A stretch of DNA of 64,000 nucleotides from Sphingobium fontiphilum (GTDB taxonomy: Bacteria > Pseudomonadota > Alphaproteobacteria > Sphingomonadales > Sphingomonadaceae): NCBI RefSeq assembly GCF_014196635.1, contig NZ_JACIEB010000002.1:310001-374000 (forward strand). The letters are read 5' to 3'. The notes beneath the pieces are model-generated. The model saw nothing but the letters and a program-made list of their open reading frames with translations, searched no databases and was not told where the DNA came from. Numbering within the stretch: position 1 is the first letter of the stretch; each line of letters begins with the position of its first letter. A program made the translations under genes and the position numbers. This document shows positions 29,037 through 38,128 of the stretch, piece after piece.

Positions 29037-30761
29037 ATGGCAGCGGTTCGACGTCTTTTCGGATGGTTTGGGCGGAAGGCGGTTCTCTATACCATCCTGG
29101 TGTTGGCGATATGGGCGGCCAGCATGGCACAACCCTGGATGATGCAGTTATGGCATGGCGGCGCCCATGCTGAGCGACGACAGGTCGCTCTTGCTACGGC
29201 CGTCGATCAAATGACGCGCGAGCGCGAGGCCGCCACCGCCACGCTGCAAGCCGACGGGGCGCGCTGGAAAGGGGCCAGCCTTCGCGAGATCGACGGGTGG
29301 GTCCGGGCCCGACAGAACAAGGCTATCCAACTGCGGCGCCAGATCGACGCCGCTCCGCCGCGATGGCGATTGGCGCTGGAGGGCAGCGAGGCTGTATTAA
29401 GGGTCGAACAGTTACGTCTGCAACTGGCCGTCGCGGAGCAGGAGCTTGTCGGCCTTCGCGCCGCACGCAAGCTGGTAGTCAGCAATGGTGCGGCTCTGAC
29501 CGCCGCAGCCGATAAGGACCGACAGGCAAGGGACTTAAAACGAGCAAAGGCCCAGTGCAGCGCCGCGACGAAGAAAAGACAGGATTATGAAAATCGCTGG
29601 CGCTGGAAATGGCGGTCTTGGTGGGAAAACGCCGAACATCGCCGGATCGTTGCGAACCAAAGGGCTCAATGCGACACGGCCCGATCCGCTGAACAGACAC
29701 TCAAACGCCTGGCCGATGCCCATAAGGCCGCCGATCTGACTCGCTACCGGATGGATGAAGCCTACAGCCGTAGCATCACCGACGCAGCGAGCGCCGTCCG
29801 CCATGCCGACGCCGGCCTTAGGCAGGACGCCCAGCGCGCGACAACCGAATGGAAAGGCTCCTGGCGGGCCAAACTGCGCATATGGTCAGCGCAGGTCGGC
29901 CTCCGCGCGCTGTTGTGGAAGGCCGGTGTCGCCTTGCTCATCATCACTATCAGCCCCTTTCTGATCCGCCTGTTCTGCTATTATGGCGTCGCGCCCATCG
30001 CCATGCGGCGTCCGGCCATCCGTCTGAACATACCGGGCGGTGCGGGTCGCGCCATTCCCCTGACCGCGCGGTCAGCAACCTCGGTCGGAATCCGGCTGGA
30101 GGATGACGAAGAATTACTCGTGAGGCAGGATTATCTCCAGACCAGCAGCCATGAAGGGGCAAAGGGGACCCAGTGGTTCCTCGACTGGCGACACCCGATC
30201 ACCAGCATCGCGACCGGCCTCTCCTTCCTCACCCGGATCCGCGGGGTCGGCCAGTTGACCACTGTATCGGCCGTGCGCGATCCCTTTGCCGAAGTCTCCG
30301 TCCTGACCCTGCCGGCGGGCGCATCGTGCGTACTGCGCCCTCGCGCGCTGGCAGCGGTGGCGCAGCCGCGCGGCCGCCCGCTGCGCATCGTCACCCACTG
30401 GCGCATCGCCTCGCTCAGCGCATGGCTGACCCTGCAACTGCGCTATGTCGTCTTTCACGGTCCCGCCCGGCTGGTGATAAAGGGTGGCCGTGGCGTCCGG
30501 GTGGAACTTGCCGAACAAGGGCGCATCTTCGAACAGGACCAGTTGATCGGATTTTCTGCCGATCTTGCCTATTCCGTGACCCGTGCGGAAACATTCTGGC
30601 CCTATTTTCTGGGCCGCACCTCGCTGTTCAAGGATCATATCCGCGCTGGCGAAGGCGTGCTCGTGATCGAGGAAGCCCCGTTGTCGGCGGAACGCGGCGG
30701 ACATGCGCGGCGGGGCATGGAAGGGTTGATGGACGCTGTGATGAAATTGTTCGGAATGTAG
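29037..30761 (+). CDS. Unrecognised two-membrane-segment coiled-coil protein inserted between tsf and pyrH
   Basis: The 574-residue product has membrane segments at about residues 13-30 and 290-318. The basic N-terminus (MAAVRRLFGWFGRK) suggests N-in, putting residues 31-289 (helical, charged, with a Trp/Arg-rich patch WRWKWRSWW near 188-196) in the periplasm and residues 320-574 in the cytoplasm. The C-terminal part is beta-rich (SVGIRLEDDEELLVRQDYLQ ... FEQDQLIGFSADLAYSV ... GEGVLVIEEAP) and vaguely resembles AIM24/TerB-type beta domains, but I cannot assign a family. A ribosome-binding site AGGGG lies 6 bases before the ATG. The gene runs opposite to tsf and pyrH, on the only break in that operon. 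Confidence 0.75.
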   Translation: MAAVRRLFGWFGRKAVLYTILVLAIWAASMAQPWMMQLWHGGAHAERRQVALATAVDQMTREREAATATLQADGARWKGASLREIDGWVRARQNKAIQLRRQIDAAPPRWRLALEGSEAVLRVEQLRLQLAVAEQELVGLRAARKLVVSNGAALTAAADKDRQARDLKRAKAQCSAATKKRQDYENRWRWKWRSWWENAEHRRIVANQRAQCDTARSAEQTLKRLADAHKAADLTRYRMDEAYSRSITDAASAVRHADAGLRQDAQRATTEWKGSWRAKLRIWSAQVGLRALLWKAGVALLIITISPFLIRLFCYYGVAPIAMRRPAIRLNIPGGAGRAIPLTARSATSVGIRLEDDEELLVRQDYLQTSSHEGAKGTQWFLDWRHPITSIATGLSFLTRIRGVGQLTTVSAVRDPFAEVSVLTLPAGASCVLRPRALAAVAQPRGRPLRIVTHWRIASLSAWLTLQLRYVVFHGPARLVIKGGRGVRVELAEQGRIFEQDQLIGFSADLAYSVTRAETFWPYFLGRTSLFKDHIRAGEGVLVIEEAPLSAERGGHARRGMEGLMDAVMKLFGM

Positions 30762-30836
30762 AACAGGTAAGGCCAGGACGGGTGGCACATCAGCGCACGT
30801 CGACTCCCGGCCTACATATTCAGCGCAGCAGCGCCC

Positions 30837-30868
30837 AAAAAAAGGGGCGCCCCGCGAGACGCCCCTCC
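30837..30868 (-). terminator. Rho-independent terminator of rpsB-tsf
   Basis: On the minus strand AGGGGCG (30866-30860) pairs with CGCCCCT (30849-30843) and is followed by seven T. It lies 26 bases past the tsf stop and cuts tsf transcription off before the inserted gene and pyrH. The stem could also slow the convergent plus-strand gene. Confidence 0.9.
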
Positions 30869-30893
30869 GATTTGCATAGTCTGTCGCGAGCGA

Positions 30894-31820
30894 TCAGACG
30901 CCAGCAGCCGCCGCGACTTCCGCCGCGAAGTCGCTGACTTCCTTTTCGATGCCTTCGCCCAGCTGGAAGCGGACATAGTTTTTCAGCGTGATCGAAGCGC
31001 CCGCTTCCTTCGCCGCCTTGGCGACGACGTCGGCGACCGGGGTCTTGTTGTCCATCACGAACAGCTGCGACAGCAACGCCTGTTCCTTGGCGAACTTGGC
31101 GACCGCGCCGTCGACCATCTTGGCGACGATTTCGGCGGGCTTGCCGCTTTCGGCGGCCTTTTCGGTCGCAATGGCGCGTTCACGCTCCAGCAGCGCGGGG
31201 TCGATGTCGGCGGCCGACAGCGCCAGCGGGAAAGCGGCGGCGATGTGCATGGCGAGCTGCTTGCCCAGCGGCTCCAGCACGTCGGCGGGGGCGTCGCCTT
31301 CCAGCGCGACCAGCACGCCGATCTTGCCCAGGCCCGGCGCAGCGGCGTTGTGGACATAGGGGACGACCACGCCCTGGCTCACTTCCAACTGGGCGACGCG
31401 GCGCAGATTCTGGTTTTCACCGATGGTGGCGATGTTGGCGACCAGCTTTTCAGCGACGGTGCCGCCAGCCGGGTAAGCCTGCGCCGACAGCGTTTCGGCA
31501 TCGGCGGCGCCGCTCGACAGGGCAATGTCGGCCGCGGTGCGGACGAAGTCCTGGAACTGGTCGTTCTTGGCGACGAAGTCGGTTTCGCTGTTCACTTCGA
31601 CGGCGACGCCCTTGGTCCCGGCGACGGCGACGCCGACCAGGCCTTCGGCGGCGGTGCGGCTCGACTTCTTCTGCGCGGCGGCCAGGCCCTTGGCGCGCAG
31701 CCAGTCGACGGCGGCTTCCATGTCGCCATTGGCTTCGGACAGCGCCTTCTTGCAATCCATCATGCCCGCGCCCGAACGGTCGCGCAGTTCCTTGACGGCG
31801 GCAGCGGTAATTTCGGCCAT
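30894..31820 (-). CDS. tsf: Elongation factor Ts
   Basis: The 308-residue product starts [20 protein letters not shown] and contains [15 protein letters not shown], the diagnostic EF-Ts motif. It exchanges GDP for GTP on EF-Tu. It follows rpsB with a 117-base spacer that holds a strong hairpin, and is closed by a terminator. The product is somewhat longer than E. coli EF-Ts (283 residues), as usual for alphaproteobacteria. Confidence 0.97.
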   Translation of the reverse strand: MAEITAAAVKELRDRSGAGMMDCKKALSEANGDMEAAVDWLRAKGLAAAQKKSSRTAAEGLVGVAVAGTKGVAVEVNSETDFVAKNDQFQDFVRTAADIALSSGAADAETLSAQAYPAGGTVAEKLVANIATIGENQNLRRVAQLEVSQGVVVPYVHNAAAPGLGKIGVLVALEGDAPADVLEPLGKQLAMHIAAAFPLALSAADIDPALLERERAIATEKAAESGKPAEIVAKMVDGAVAKFAKEQALLSQLFVMDNKTPVADVVAKAAKEAGASITLKNYVRFQLGEGIEKEVSDFAAEVAAAAGV

Positions 31821-31875
31821 GTTTAAGGCTCCTAATTCTGAGAGGGGTCTAGATATAAGGGTCTTTTAAAGGCAT

Positions 31876-31905
31876 TAGGGCGCGGTCCTGATGGAGCGCG
31901 CCCTA
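31876..31905. other. Stem-loop in the rpsB-tsf spacer
   Basis: TAGGGCGCG (31876-31884) and CGCGCCCTA (31897-31905) form a 9-bp perfect stem with a 12-base loop. No T-run follows on the minus strand (AATGCC...TTTTAAAA), so it looks like an attenuator or processing site that sets the rpsB:tsf ratio rather than a full terminator. Confidence 0.55.
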
Positions 31906-31937
31906 GCCTGTCATTCTTGCAGTTCGAAGACCGCGGA

Positions 31938-32696
31938 TCAGGCCTGTGCGGCAACCTCTTCGGCGACCGGCTCGTCCAGCGCGCCGAGGTCGACGCCGGC
32001 GGCCTGCTGCGCGCCACGGCTGCCCTTGGTGGCGGCGGCGGCGACAGCGTCGCAATAGAGGCGGATGGCGCGGCTGGCGTCATCGTTCGCCGGCACCGGG
32101 AAGGCGATGCCGTCGGGCGACACGTTCGAATCGAGGATCGCGACGACCGGAATGCCCAGCGTGTTGGCTTCCTTGATCGCCAGTTCTTCCTTGTTCGCGT
32201 CGATCACGAACATGATGTCGGGAATGCCGCCCATGTCGCGGATGCCGCCCAGCGACAGCTCCAGCTTGTCGCGCTCGCGCGTCATCTGAAGCACTTCCTT
32301 CTTGGTCAGGCCGTGGGTGTCGCCCGACAGCTTTTCCTCCAGGGTCTTGAGGCGCTTGATCGAACCGGAAATGGTCTTCCAGTTGGTCAGCATGCCGCCC
32401 AGCCAGCGATGGTTGACGAAATGCTGGCCCGATTTGCGGGCGGCTTCGGCGATCGGATCCTGCGCCTGGCGCTTGGTGCCGACGAACAGCACCTTGCCGC
32501 CGGCGGCGACGGTCGCCGACACGAAATCGAGCGCGCGCGCGAACAGGGGCACGGTCTGCGACAGGTCAAGAATGTGGATGCCGTTGCGGTCGCCGAAGAT
32601 ATACGGCTTCATCCGCGGGTTCCAGCGGTGGGTCTGGTGGCCGAAATGGGCGCCAGCCTCGATCAATTGCTGAATGGTGACGACAGGGGCCGCCAT
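31938..32696 (-). CDS. rpsB: 30S ribosomal protein uS2
   Basis: The 252-residue product starts [20 protein letters not shown] and contains [20 protein letters not shown] and [16 protein letters not shown], typical of S2. It is assembled late on the 30S platform. It is the first gene of the rpsB-tsf operon; its promoter lies in the 237 bases between it and the divergent small membrane-protein gene, but I could not place it firmly. Confidence 0.97.
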   Translation of the reverse strand: MAAPVVTIQQLIEAGAHFGHQTHRWNPRMKPYIFGDRNGIHILDLSQTVPLFARALDFVSATVAAGGKVLFVGTKRQAQDPIAEAARKSGQHFVNHRWLGGMLTNWKTISGSIKRLKTLEEKLSGDTHGLTKKEVLQMTRERDKLELSLGGIRDMGGIPDIMFVIDANKEELAIKEANTLGIPVVAILDSNVSPDGIAFPVPANDDASRAIRLYCDAVAAAATKGSRGAQQAAGVDLGALDEPVAEEVAAQA

Positions 32697-32830
32697 GAGT
32701 CTTTCTCCTTCCGGTTGAACCTCTGGGAATCAGGAAGCGGATGGCCTTAAAGGCCGGAACGCCACCGGATATGTCGATTCCCATGTGGAATGGGCGCGCC
32801 TTTAACGACAGCGGCCGCGAAAGGCAAGGG

Positions 32831-32859
32831 TTGACAGCCCGATCAAATGAGAACATAAA
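32831..32859 (+). promoter_or_regulatory. Sigma70-type promoter for the small membrane protein gene
   Basis: TTGACA (32831-32836) is followed after 17 bases by CATAAA (32854-32859). It is among the best -35/-10 pairs I saw in the window and points to the plus-strand gene at 32934, with transcription start near 32866 and a leader of roughly 68 bases. Confidence 0.6.
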
Positions 32860-32868
32860 GAGAACATA
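32849..32868. promoter_or_regulatory. LexA-like SOS box (GAAC-N7-GAAC direct repeat)
   Basis: GAGAACATA occurs twice (32849-32857 and 32860-32868) with an 11-base period, giving GAAC ATAAAGA GAAC (32851-32865). Its complement GTTC-N7-GTTC is the established LexA operator of alphaproteobacteria. It covers the -10 of the promoter, an ideal place for repression. A further GAAC lies at 32871-32874. Confidence 0.65.
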
Positions 32869-32933
32869 CGGAACGAAATGCGGTTTTCCGGCGTTCGTGT
32901 CGTCAGTTTAGGGCAAGCCGTGCAAACGGCAAG

Positions 32934-33173
32934 ATGAAAGTTCGCGCTATGTTCACTCTCCTTGCCGGTCTGGTCTTCTCGCTCTCCTTCCTCTTCGCGC
33001 TGGGCGTGATCGTGCTGATGTTCGACGCCTATCGCGACCGTATCGCCGCCGCCCTGCTGTTCGAGCCGATGCCGCGCGAACCCGTCGCCTATCGCGTGAT
33101 AGTCCGTCGCCCGCGCGTCGCGGCGCGGCGTCGGAGCCATGCCCTCGCCCGCCCGGTCGCCTTCGCCGCCTGA
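32934..33173 (+). CDS. Small single-pass membrane protein, probably SOS-controlled
   Basis: The 79-residue product has one membrane segment (about residues 7-30, MFTLLAGLVFSLSFLFALGV and on), a short acidic-basic turn (DAYRDR), and an Arg/Pro-rich tail (VRRPRVAARRRSHALARP). No family is recognised. A second ATG at 32949 would remove five residues. Upstream lie a good promoter and a direct repeat of the alphaproteobacterial LexA-operator type over its -10. Small single-pass SOS proteins elsewhere (for example Caulobacter SidA) block cell division, so a similar role is an attractive but untested inference. It is divergent from rpsB and convergent with pssA, whose stop is 6 bases away. Confidence 0.65.
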   Translation: MKVRAMFTLLAGLVFSLSFLFALGVIVLMFDAYRDRIAAALLFEPMPREPVAYRVIVRRPRVAARRRSHALARPVAFAA

Positions 33174-33179
33174 TCCTGT

Positions 33180-33959
33180 CTATTCGTTCGGGGCGGCGGC
33201 TTGCTGACGCCGGGTGCGCGCATAGCTCATCATGCCAAAGGGGATGAGCAGGATATAGACGGTGCAGATCGCCAGCAGCGTCAGCCAGGGATCGGTCACC
33301 AGCAGCGCCGCCAGCAGGCCAGCGAACGCGATCACCTCCAGCCTGATGCGCTTGCGCAGCCGCAGCGCCGACCAGCTATAGGTCGCGATGCTGGAAATCA
33401 TCAGGAAGGCGGTAAAGGCGGTCCAGGGCGCCACCACATACCATTGGCGGAAAATATCCTCGCCCGTCACCAGCCACAAATAGAGCGGCACAAAGCCGAT
33501 GCCGGCCCCCGCAGGCGCCGGAACGCCGGTCAGGTAACCCGCCGATTTGTGCGGCTGTTCCTTGACGTCAATATTGGCGTTGAACCGCGCCAGCCGCAAC
33601 GCGCAGGTCAAGGCATGGGCCAGCGCAATGATCCAGCCGAATTTCGGCATGGCGTGCAGCGACCAGAGATAGAGGATCAGCGCCGGTGCCACCCCGAAGG
33701 CAATCGAATCGGACAATGAATCCAGTTCCGCGCCAAACCGGCTTTCCCCGCGCAGCAAACGGGCGATGCGCCCGTCCAGCCCATCCAGCACACCGGCGAA
33801 AAGGATGGACAGCACCGCCCGCTCCCAGTCGCCCGATATGCCGTACCGAACACCGGTCAGGCCAAAGCACAGCGCCATCGCCGTCACCGCATTGGGCGCC
33901 AGCATCCGCAAGGTGATACCGCGCCGCAAGCCGCGGGGCACAGCGCGCCGACGGCTCAT
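33180..33959 (-). CDS. pssA: CDP-diacylglycerol-serine O-phosphatidyltransferase
   Basis: The 259-residue membrane protein has the CDP-alcohol phosphotransferase motif in [18 protein letters not shown] and [12 protein letters not shown], and starts after [17 protein letters not shown], typical of PssA. It makes phosphatidylserine. Its start overlaps the psd stop by 4 bases, so serine-phospholipid synthesis and decarboxylation are coupled in the order psd-pssA. Confidence 0.93.
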   Translation of the reverse strand: MSRRRAVPRGLRRGITLRMLAPNAVTAMALCFGLTGVRYGISGDWERAVLSILFAGVLDGLDGRIARLLRGESRFGAELDSLSDSIAFGVAPALILYLWSLHAMPKFGWIIALAHALTCALRLARFNANIDVKEQPHKSAGYLTGVPAPAGAGIGFVPLYLWLVTGEDIFRQWYVVAPWTAFTAFLMISSIATYSWSALRLRKRIRLEVIAFAGLLAALLVTDPWLTLLAICTVYILLIPFGMMSYARTRRQQAAAPNE

Positions 33960-34690
33960 TGGATGATGCCCGTCACCGGCTCCGCGTCACCCATCCGGCC
34001 CAGGATCGTCTCGCCCGCCACCGTCCGCTGGCCCAGCACGACGCGGGGCGCCGTGCCCGCGGGTAGATAGACGTCCACCCTGCTGCCGAAACGGATCAGG
34101 CCGATGCGCTGCCCCGCCGCGACCATGTCGCCCGGCTTTACGAAGGGCACGATGCGCCGCGCGACAAGCCCGGCAATCTGCGTGAAGCCGATTCGCACCC
34201 CGTCATGCCGTTCGACCAAAATATGCTGGCGCTCATTTTCCTCGCTCGCCTTGTCGAGATCGGCGTTCAGGAACTTGCCGGAAATATAAACGACCGCCTT
34301 CACCGTGCCGCCAATGGGGGTGCGGTTGATATGCACGTCGAACACCGACATGAAAATCGACACGCGGATCATCGGCTGGTCGCCCAGCCCCGCCTCGCCC
34401 GCCATTTCGCGCGGCGGCGGCACCTTCTGGATCAAAGTCACCAGGCCGTCGGCCGGCGCGATGATCGCCCGGTCATCCTGCGGCACGGCGCGCGCGGGAT
34501 CGCGGAAAAACGCCAGAACCCAGATGGTGACGCCCAGCATCAGCCAGCCCATGACAGACCAGTGCATGATGAAGAAGAGGCCGGTTATCGCCGCTGCGAT
34601 CAGGCCGAATTTCACCCCCTCGCGATGGACCGGGGGGAAGCGCCATTTCACATTGCCGCCCTGCGCGACGCTGATGTCATCATTTTGCAT
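33956..34690 (-). CDS. psd: Phosphatidylserine decarboxylase
   Basis: The 244-residue product is the short (type II, archaeal/alpha) form of Psd. It has two hydrophobic segments near residues 28-62 and, toward the C-terminus, [11 protein letters not shown], where Gly-Ser self-cleavage creates the pyruvoyl cofactor. It converts phosphatidylserine to phosphatidylethanolamine. It is followed by pssA with a 4-base overlap and is divergent from icd, sharing about 165 bases of regulatory space. Confidence 0.93.
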   Translation of the reverse strand: MQNDDISVAQGGNVKWRFPPVHREGVKFGLIAAAITGLFFIMHWSVMGWLMLGVTIWVLAFFRDPARAVPQDDRAIIAPADGLVTLIQKVPPPREMAGEAGLGDQPMIRVSIFMSVFDVHINRTPIGGTVKAVVYISGKFLNADLDKASEENERQHILVERHDGVRIGFTQIAGLVARRIVPFVKPGDMVAAGQRIGLIRFGSRVDVYLPAGTAPRVVLGQRTVAGETILGRMGDAEPVTGIIQ

Positions 34691-34854
34691 GACCCGTCTT
34701 TAGGGCGCGCGCCGCGCGCTGACAACGACCGATCAAAAATGGCGGGGCGCGCGCGCCCTTCCACCTTGGTCAAAGGTTGAACATTGGCGACGCTTTGCCT
34801 AGTGGCTTTCGGGCATTCCATCCCACTCACGCGAAAAGAAAGCGAACCAGGCGC

Positions 34855-36075
34855 ATGGCGAAGATCAAGGTCAAAAACCCAGTCGTGGAGATCGACGGCG
34901 ACGAGATGACACGGATCATCTGGCAATGGATCCGTGAACGCCTCATCCTCCCCTATCTCGACGTCGACCTCAAATATTACGACCTCAGCGTCGAAAAGCG
35001 CGACGAGACGAACGACCAGATCACGATCGACAGCGCCAACGCAATCAGGGAATATGGCGTCGGCGTGAAGTGCGCCACGATCACGCCCGACGAAGCCCGG
35101 GTCGAGGAATTCAAACTCAAATCGATGTGGAAGTCGCCCAACGGCACCATCCGCAACATCCTGGGCGGCGTGGTGTTCCGCGAACCCATCGTCATCCGCA
35201 ACGTGCCCCGTCTGGTCCCCGGCTGGACCGACCCGATCGTCATCGGCCGCCACGCCTTTGGCGACCAGTATCGCGCCACCGACTTCCTCGTCCCCGGCCC
35301 CGGCAAGCTGCGCATGGTGTGGGACGGCGAGAATGGCGAGAAGATCGAAAAGGACGTGTTCGACTTCCCCAGCGCGGGCGTCGCCATGGGCATGTACAAT
35401 CTGGACGATTCGATCCGCGATTTCGCCCGCGCCAGCATGAACTATGCGCTGGGCCGCGGCTGGCCGCTGTATCTGTCGACCAAGAACACCATCCTCAAGG
35501 CCTATGACGGCCGCTTCAAGGATCTGTTCCAGCAGGTGTTCGACGAGGAGTTCGCCGACCAGTTCAAGGCGTTGGGCATCGTTTACGAACATCGCCTGAT
35601 CGACGACATGGTCGCCTCGGCGCTCAAATGGAGCGGCAAGTTCGTCTGGGCGTGCAAGAATTATGACGGCGACGTCCAGTCCGACACCGTGGCGCAGGGC
35701 TTTGGCAGCCTGGGCCTGATGACCTCGGTCCTGCTCTCGCCCGATGGCAAGACGGTCGAGGCGGAAGCCGCCCACGGCACCGTCACCCGCCATTATCGCC
35801 AGCACCAGCAGGGCAAGGCGACGTCGACCAATCCGATCGCGTCGATCTTCGCCTGGACGCAGGGTCTGGCCTATCGCGGCAAGTTCGACGACACGCCCGA
35901 CGTCACCCGCTTTGCCGAAACGCTGGAGAAGGTCTGCATCAAGACCGTCGAGGATGGCGCGATGACCAAGGATCTGGCGCTGCTGATCGGTCCGGAACAG
36001 GCATGGATGACCACGGAGCAGTTCTTCGAGGCGATCCGCGTCAACCTGGAAACCGAAATGGGCCAGTGGGCCTGA
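34855..36075 (+). CDS. icd: NADP-dependent isocitrate dehydrogenase (eukaryote-like homodimeric type)
   Basis: The 406-residue product starts [20 protein letters not shown] and continues [20 protein letters not shown], which is the start of subfamily II (eukaryote-like) IDH and not the E. coli form. It contains the substrate-binding [20 protein letters not shown] stretch and a C-terminal [16 protein letters not shown]. It oxidises isocitrate to 2-oxoglutarate with NADP. The ATG at 34855 was chosen for the family N-terminus. A terminator follows. Confidence 0.96.
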   Translation: MAKIKVKNPVVEIDGDEMTRIIWQWIRERLILPYLDVDLKYYDLSVEKRDETNDQITIDSANAIREYGVGVKCATITPDEARVEEFKLKSMWKSPNGTIRNILGGVVFREPIVIRNVPRLVPGWTDPIVIGRHAFGDQYRATDFLVPGPGKLRMVWDGENGEKIEKDVFDFPSAGVAMGMYNLDDSIRDFARASMNYALGRGWPLYLSTKNTILKAYDGRFKDLFQQVFDEEFADQFKALGIVYEHRLIDDMVASALKWSGKFVWACKNYDGDVQSDTVAQGFGSLGLMTSVLLSPDGKTVEAEAAHGTVTRHYRQHQQGKATSTNPIASIFAWTQGLAYRGKFDDTPDVTRFAETLEKVCIKTVEDGAMTKDLALLIGPEQAWMTTEQFFEAIRVNLETEMGQWA

Positions 36076-36123
36076 CAAGGGAACCGATCTGCCTTCCGGG
36101 CATTTCAAATCGGTAACGGAACG

Positions 36124-36155
36124 AAGGGCGGCGCCGTGCATCGGCGCCGCCTTTT
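36124..36155 (+). terminator. Rho-independent terminator after icd
   Basis: GGCGGCGCCG (36127-36136) pairs with CGGCGCCGCC (36142-36151) in a 10-bp GC stem and is followed by TTTT. Confidence 0.9.
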
Positions 36156-36200
36156 GCTTATGCCAGACATTGCGCCACACACTGCGAAGGGGATAGCGCC

Positions 36201-37814
36201 ATGACGACCACAGCAAGGAAAAGGCTGGAAGTGCGCGTGGCCGTGCCCACCGATGTGCGCGCAATCCAGCGGCTCATCGCCCGCGTCTATCCGGGGATGC
36301 CCAATTATTCGCTGGCCACCATCCGGGGCCAGATCAACAATTTCCCCCAGGGCTGTTTCGTCGCCCTCTATGACAACAAGGTGGTCGGATATTGCGCGAC
36401 CATGCGGGTCAGCAAGTCCATGGCCTTTGCCGTCCACGACTGGGACGAGATCACCGCCAACGGTTTCGGCACGCGCCACAGCGCGGCGGGCGAATGGCTG
36501 TACGGCTATGAAATGGCCGTCGACCCCAAGCTGCGGGGCTTGCGCATCGGCCAGCGCCTTTATGACGAGCGCAAGGAACTGGCCGAGGAACTGGACCTGC
36601 ACGGCATCGTCATCGCGGGCCGGATGCCAGGCTTTTCCCGCGCGCGCCGCCGGGTCGACGGGCCGAAGGATTATCTGGACAAGGTCGTGTCGGGCAGGAT
36701 CCGCGACCAGGTCGTCAGCTTTCAGCTCAAAAACCAGTTCGAACCCATCGGCGTCCTTGAAAACTACCTGCCCGAAGACAAGGCGTCGGCCGGCCATGCC
36801 GCCCATCTCGTCTGGCGCAACCCCTATGTCGATCCGGATGAAGCGCCCGAAATGCGGGTGCCGCGCGGCGTCGAAAGCGTGCGTATCGCCACCTGCCAGC
36901 TCCAGGCGCGCGCGGTGAAGGATTTTGCCGAATTTATCGGCAATATCGAATATTTCGTCGATGTCGCCGCCGATTACCGGTCGGACTTCATCATCTTCCC
37001 CGAACTCTTCACCCTGCCCCTGCTATCCTTCGAAACGAAGAAGCTGACGCCGATGGAGGCGATCGACCGGCTGACCGACTATACGCCGCTGGTGACCAAG
37101 GAACTGGCGCGCATGGCGCTGGAATATAATATCAACATCATCGGCGGGTCGCACCCGACCCAGACAGAGGATGGCGACATCCACAATATCGCCTATGTCG
37201 CGCTCCGCGACGGCTCCATCCACACGCAGGAAAAAATCCATCCGACGCCCAACGAAGCCTTTTGGTGGAACATCAAGGGCGGCGATTCGCTCGACGTGAT
37301 CCAGACCGATTGCGGCCCGATCGGCGTGCTCATCTGCTATGACAGCGAATTTCCCGAACTCGCGCGGCGACTGGTGGATCAGGGCGCGCGCATCATCTTC
37401 GTGCCCTTCTGCACCGATTCACGCTTGGGCTATATGCGCGTGCGCTATTGCGCGCAGGCCCGCGCCATCGAGAACCAGTGCTATGTCGTGCTGTCGGGCA
37501 ATGTCGGCAACCTGCCAAACGTCGACAATATGGACATCCAGTACGCCCAGAGCGCGATCCTGACGCCATGCGACCTGCCCTTCGCGCGCGATGGCATCGC
37601 CGCTGAATCGACGGAAAATGTCGAAACGCTGACCATGGCGGACGTGAACCTCGCCGACCTCAGCTGGGCCCGCGCCGAAGGCACCGTGCGCAACCTGCGC
37701 GACCGCCGTTTCGACCTCTACCATATCGAATGGGACAGCAATCCCGACCATGGCCATGCGCCCAGCGGCGGCCCGGTGCCCGCAGGCGGGCATAATGCGC
37801 CCGGCGGCGGCTGA
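36201..37814 (+). CDS. Bifunctional GNAT acetyltransferase / carbon-nitrogen hydrolase (nitrilase superfamily)
   Basis: The 537-residue protein fuses an N-terminal GNAT domain (about residues 8-190, with EMAVDPKLRGLRIGQRLYDE as acetyl-CoA loop) to a nitrilase-like domain (about 230-510). The Glu-Lys-Cys triad is visible as FPELF, EKIHPT and ICYDSEFPELARR. The nitrilase part would hydrolyse an amide or nitrile and the GNAT part acetylate an amine; the substrates are unknown. The fusion is known in many bacteria. It stands alone between icd and tRNA-Asp, with a short Gly/Pro-rich tail. Confidence 0.9.
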   Translation: MTTTARKRLEVRVAVPTDVRAIQRLIARVYPGMPNYSLATIRGQINNFPQGCFVALYDNKVVGYCATMRVSKSMAFAVHDWDEITANGFGTRHSAAGEWLYGYEMAVDPKLRGLRIGQRLYDERKELAEELDLHGIVIAGRMPGFSRARRRVDGPKDYLDKVVSGRIRDQVVSFQLKNQFEPIGVLENYLPEDKASAGHAAHLVWRNPYVDPDEAPEMRVPRGVESVRIATCQLQARAVKDFAEFIGNIEYFVDVAADYRSDFIIFPELFTLPLLSFETKKLTPMEAIDRLTDYTPLVTKELARMALEYNINIIGGSHPTQTEDGDIHNIAYVALRDGSIHTQEKIHPTPNEAFWWNIKGGDSLDVIQTDCGPIGVLICYDSEFPELARRLVDQGARIIFVPFCTDSRLGYMRVRYCAQARAIENQCYVVLSGNVGNLPNVDNMDIQYAQSAILTPCDLPFARDGIAAESTENVETLTMADVNLADLSWARAEGTVRNLRDRRFDLYHIEWDSNPDHGHAPSGGPVPAGGHNAPGGG

Positions 37815-38009
37815 GAAGGCGCTGTCTAGCCGGGGCGATCCCGCGAGGACCCCCAAGCTGGCCGCGGCGATCAACGCGCTACGACAAGGCCCCGACAGGA
37901 CCGTCATCGCTTGCGATATTTCGGAGGGGGCTTTCCAGCCGAAGCGGCAGCGGAGCGCCATTCCCGGCGATCAAGCGCCCCGTGAAGGGACGCAAAACAA
38001 CCGCAAAAA

Positions 38010-38086
<77 letters not shown>

Positions 38087-38128
38087 GTTCGGTGTGGAGC
38101 GGCCGAATATGCGCCACAGCCTCACCTG

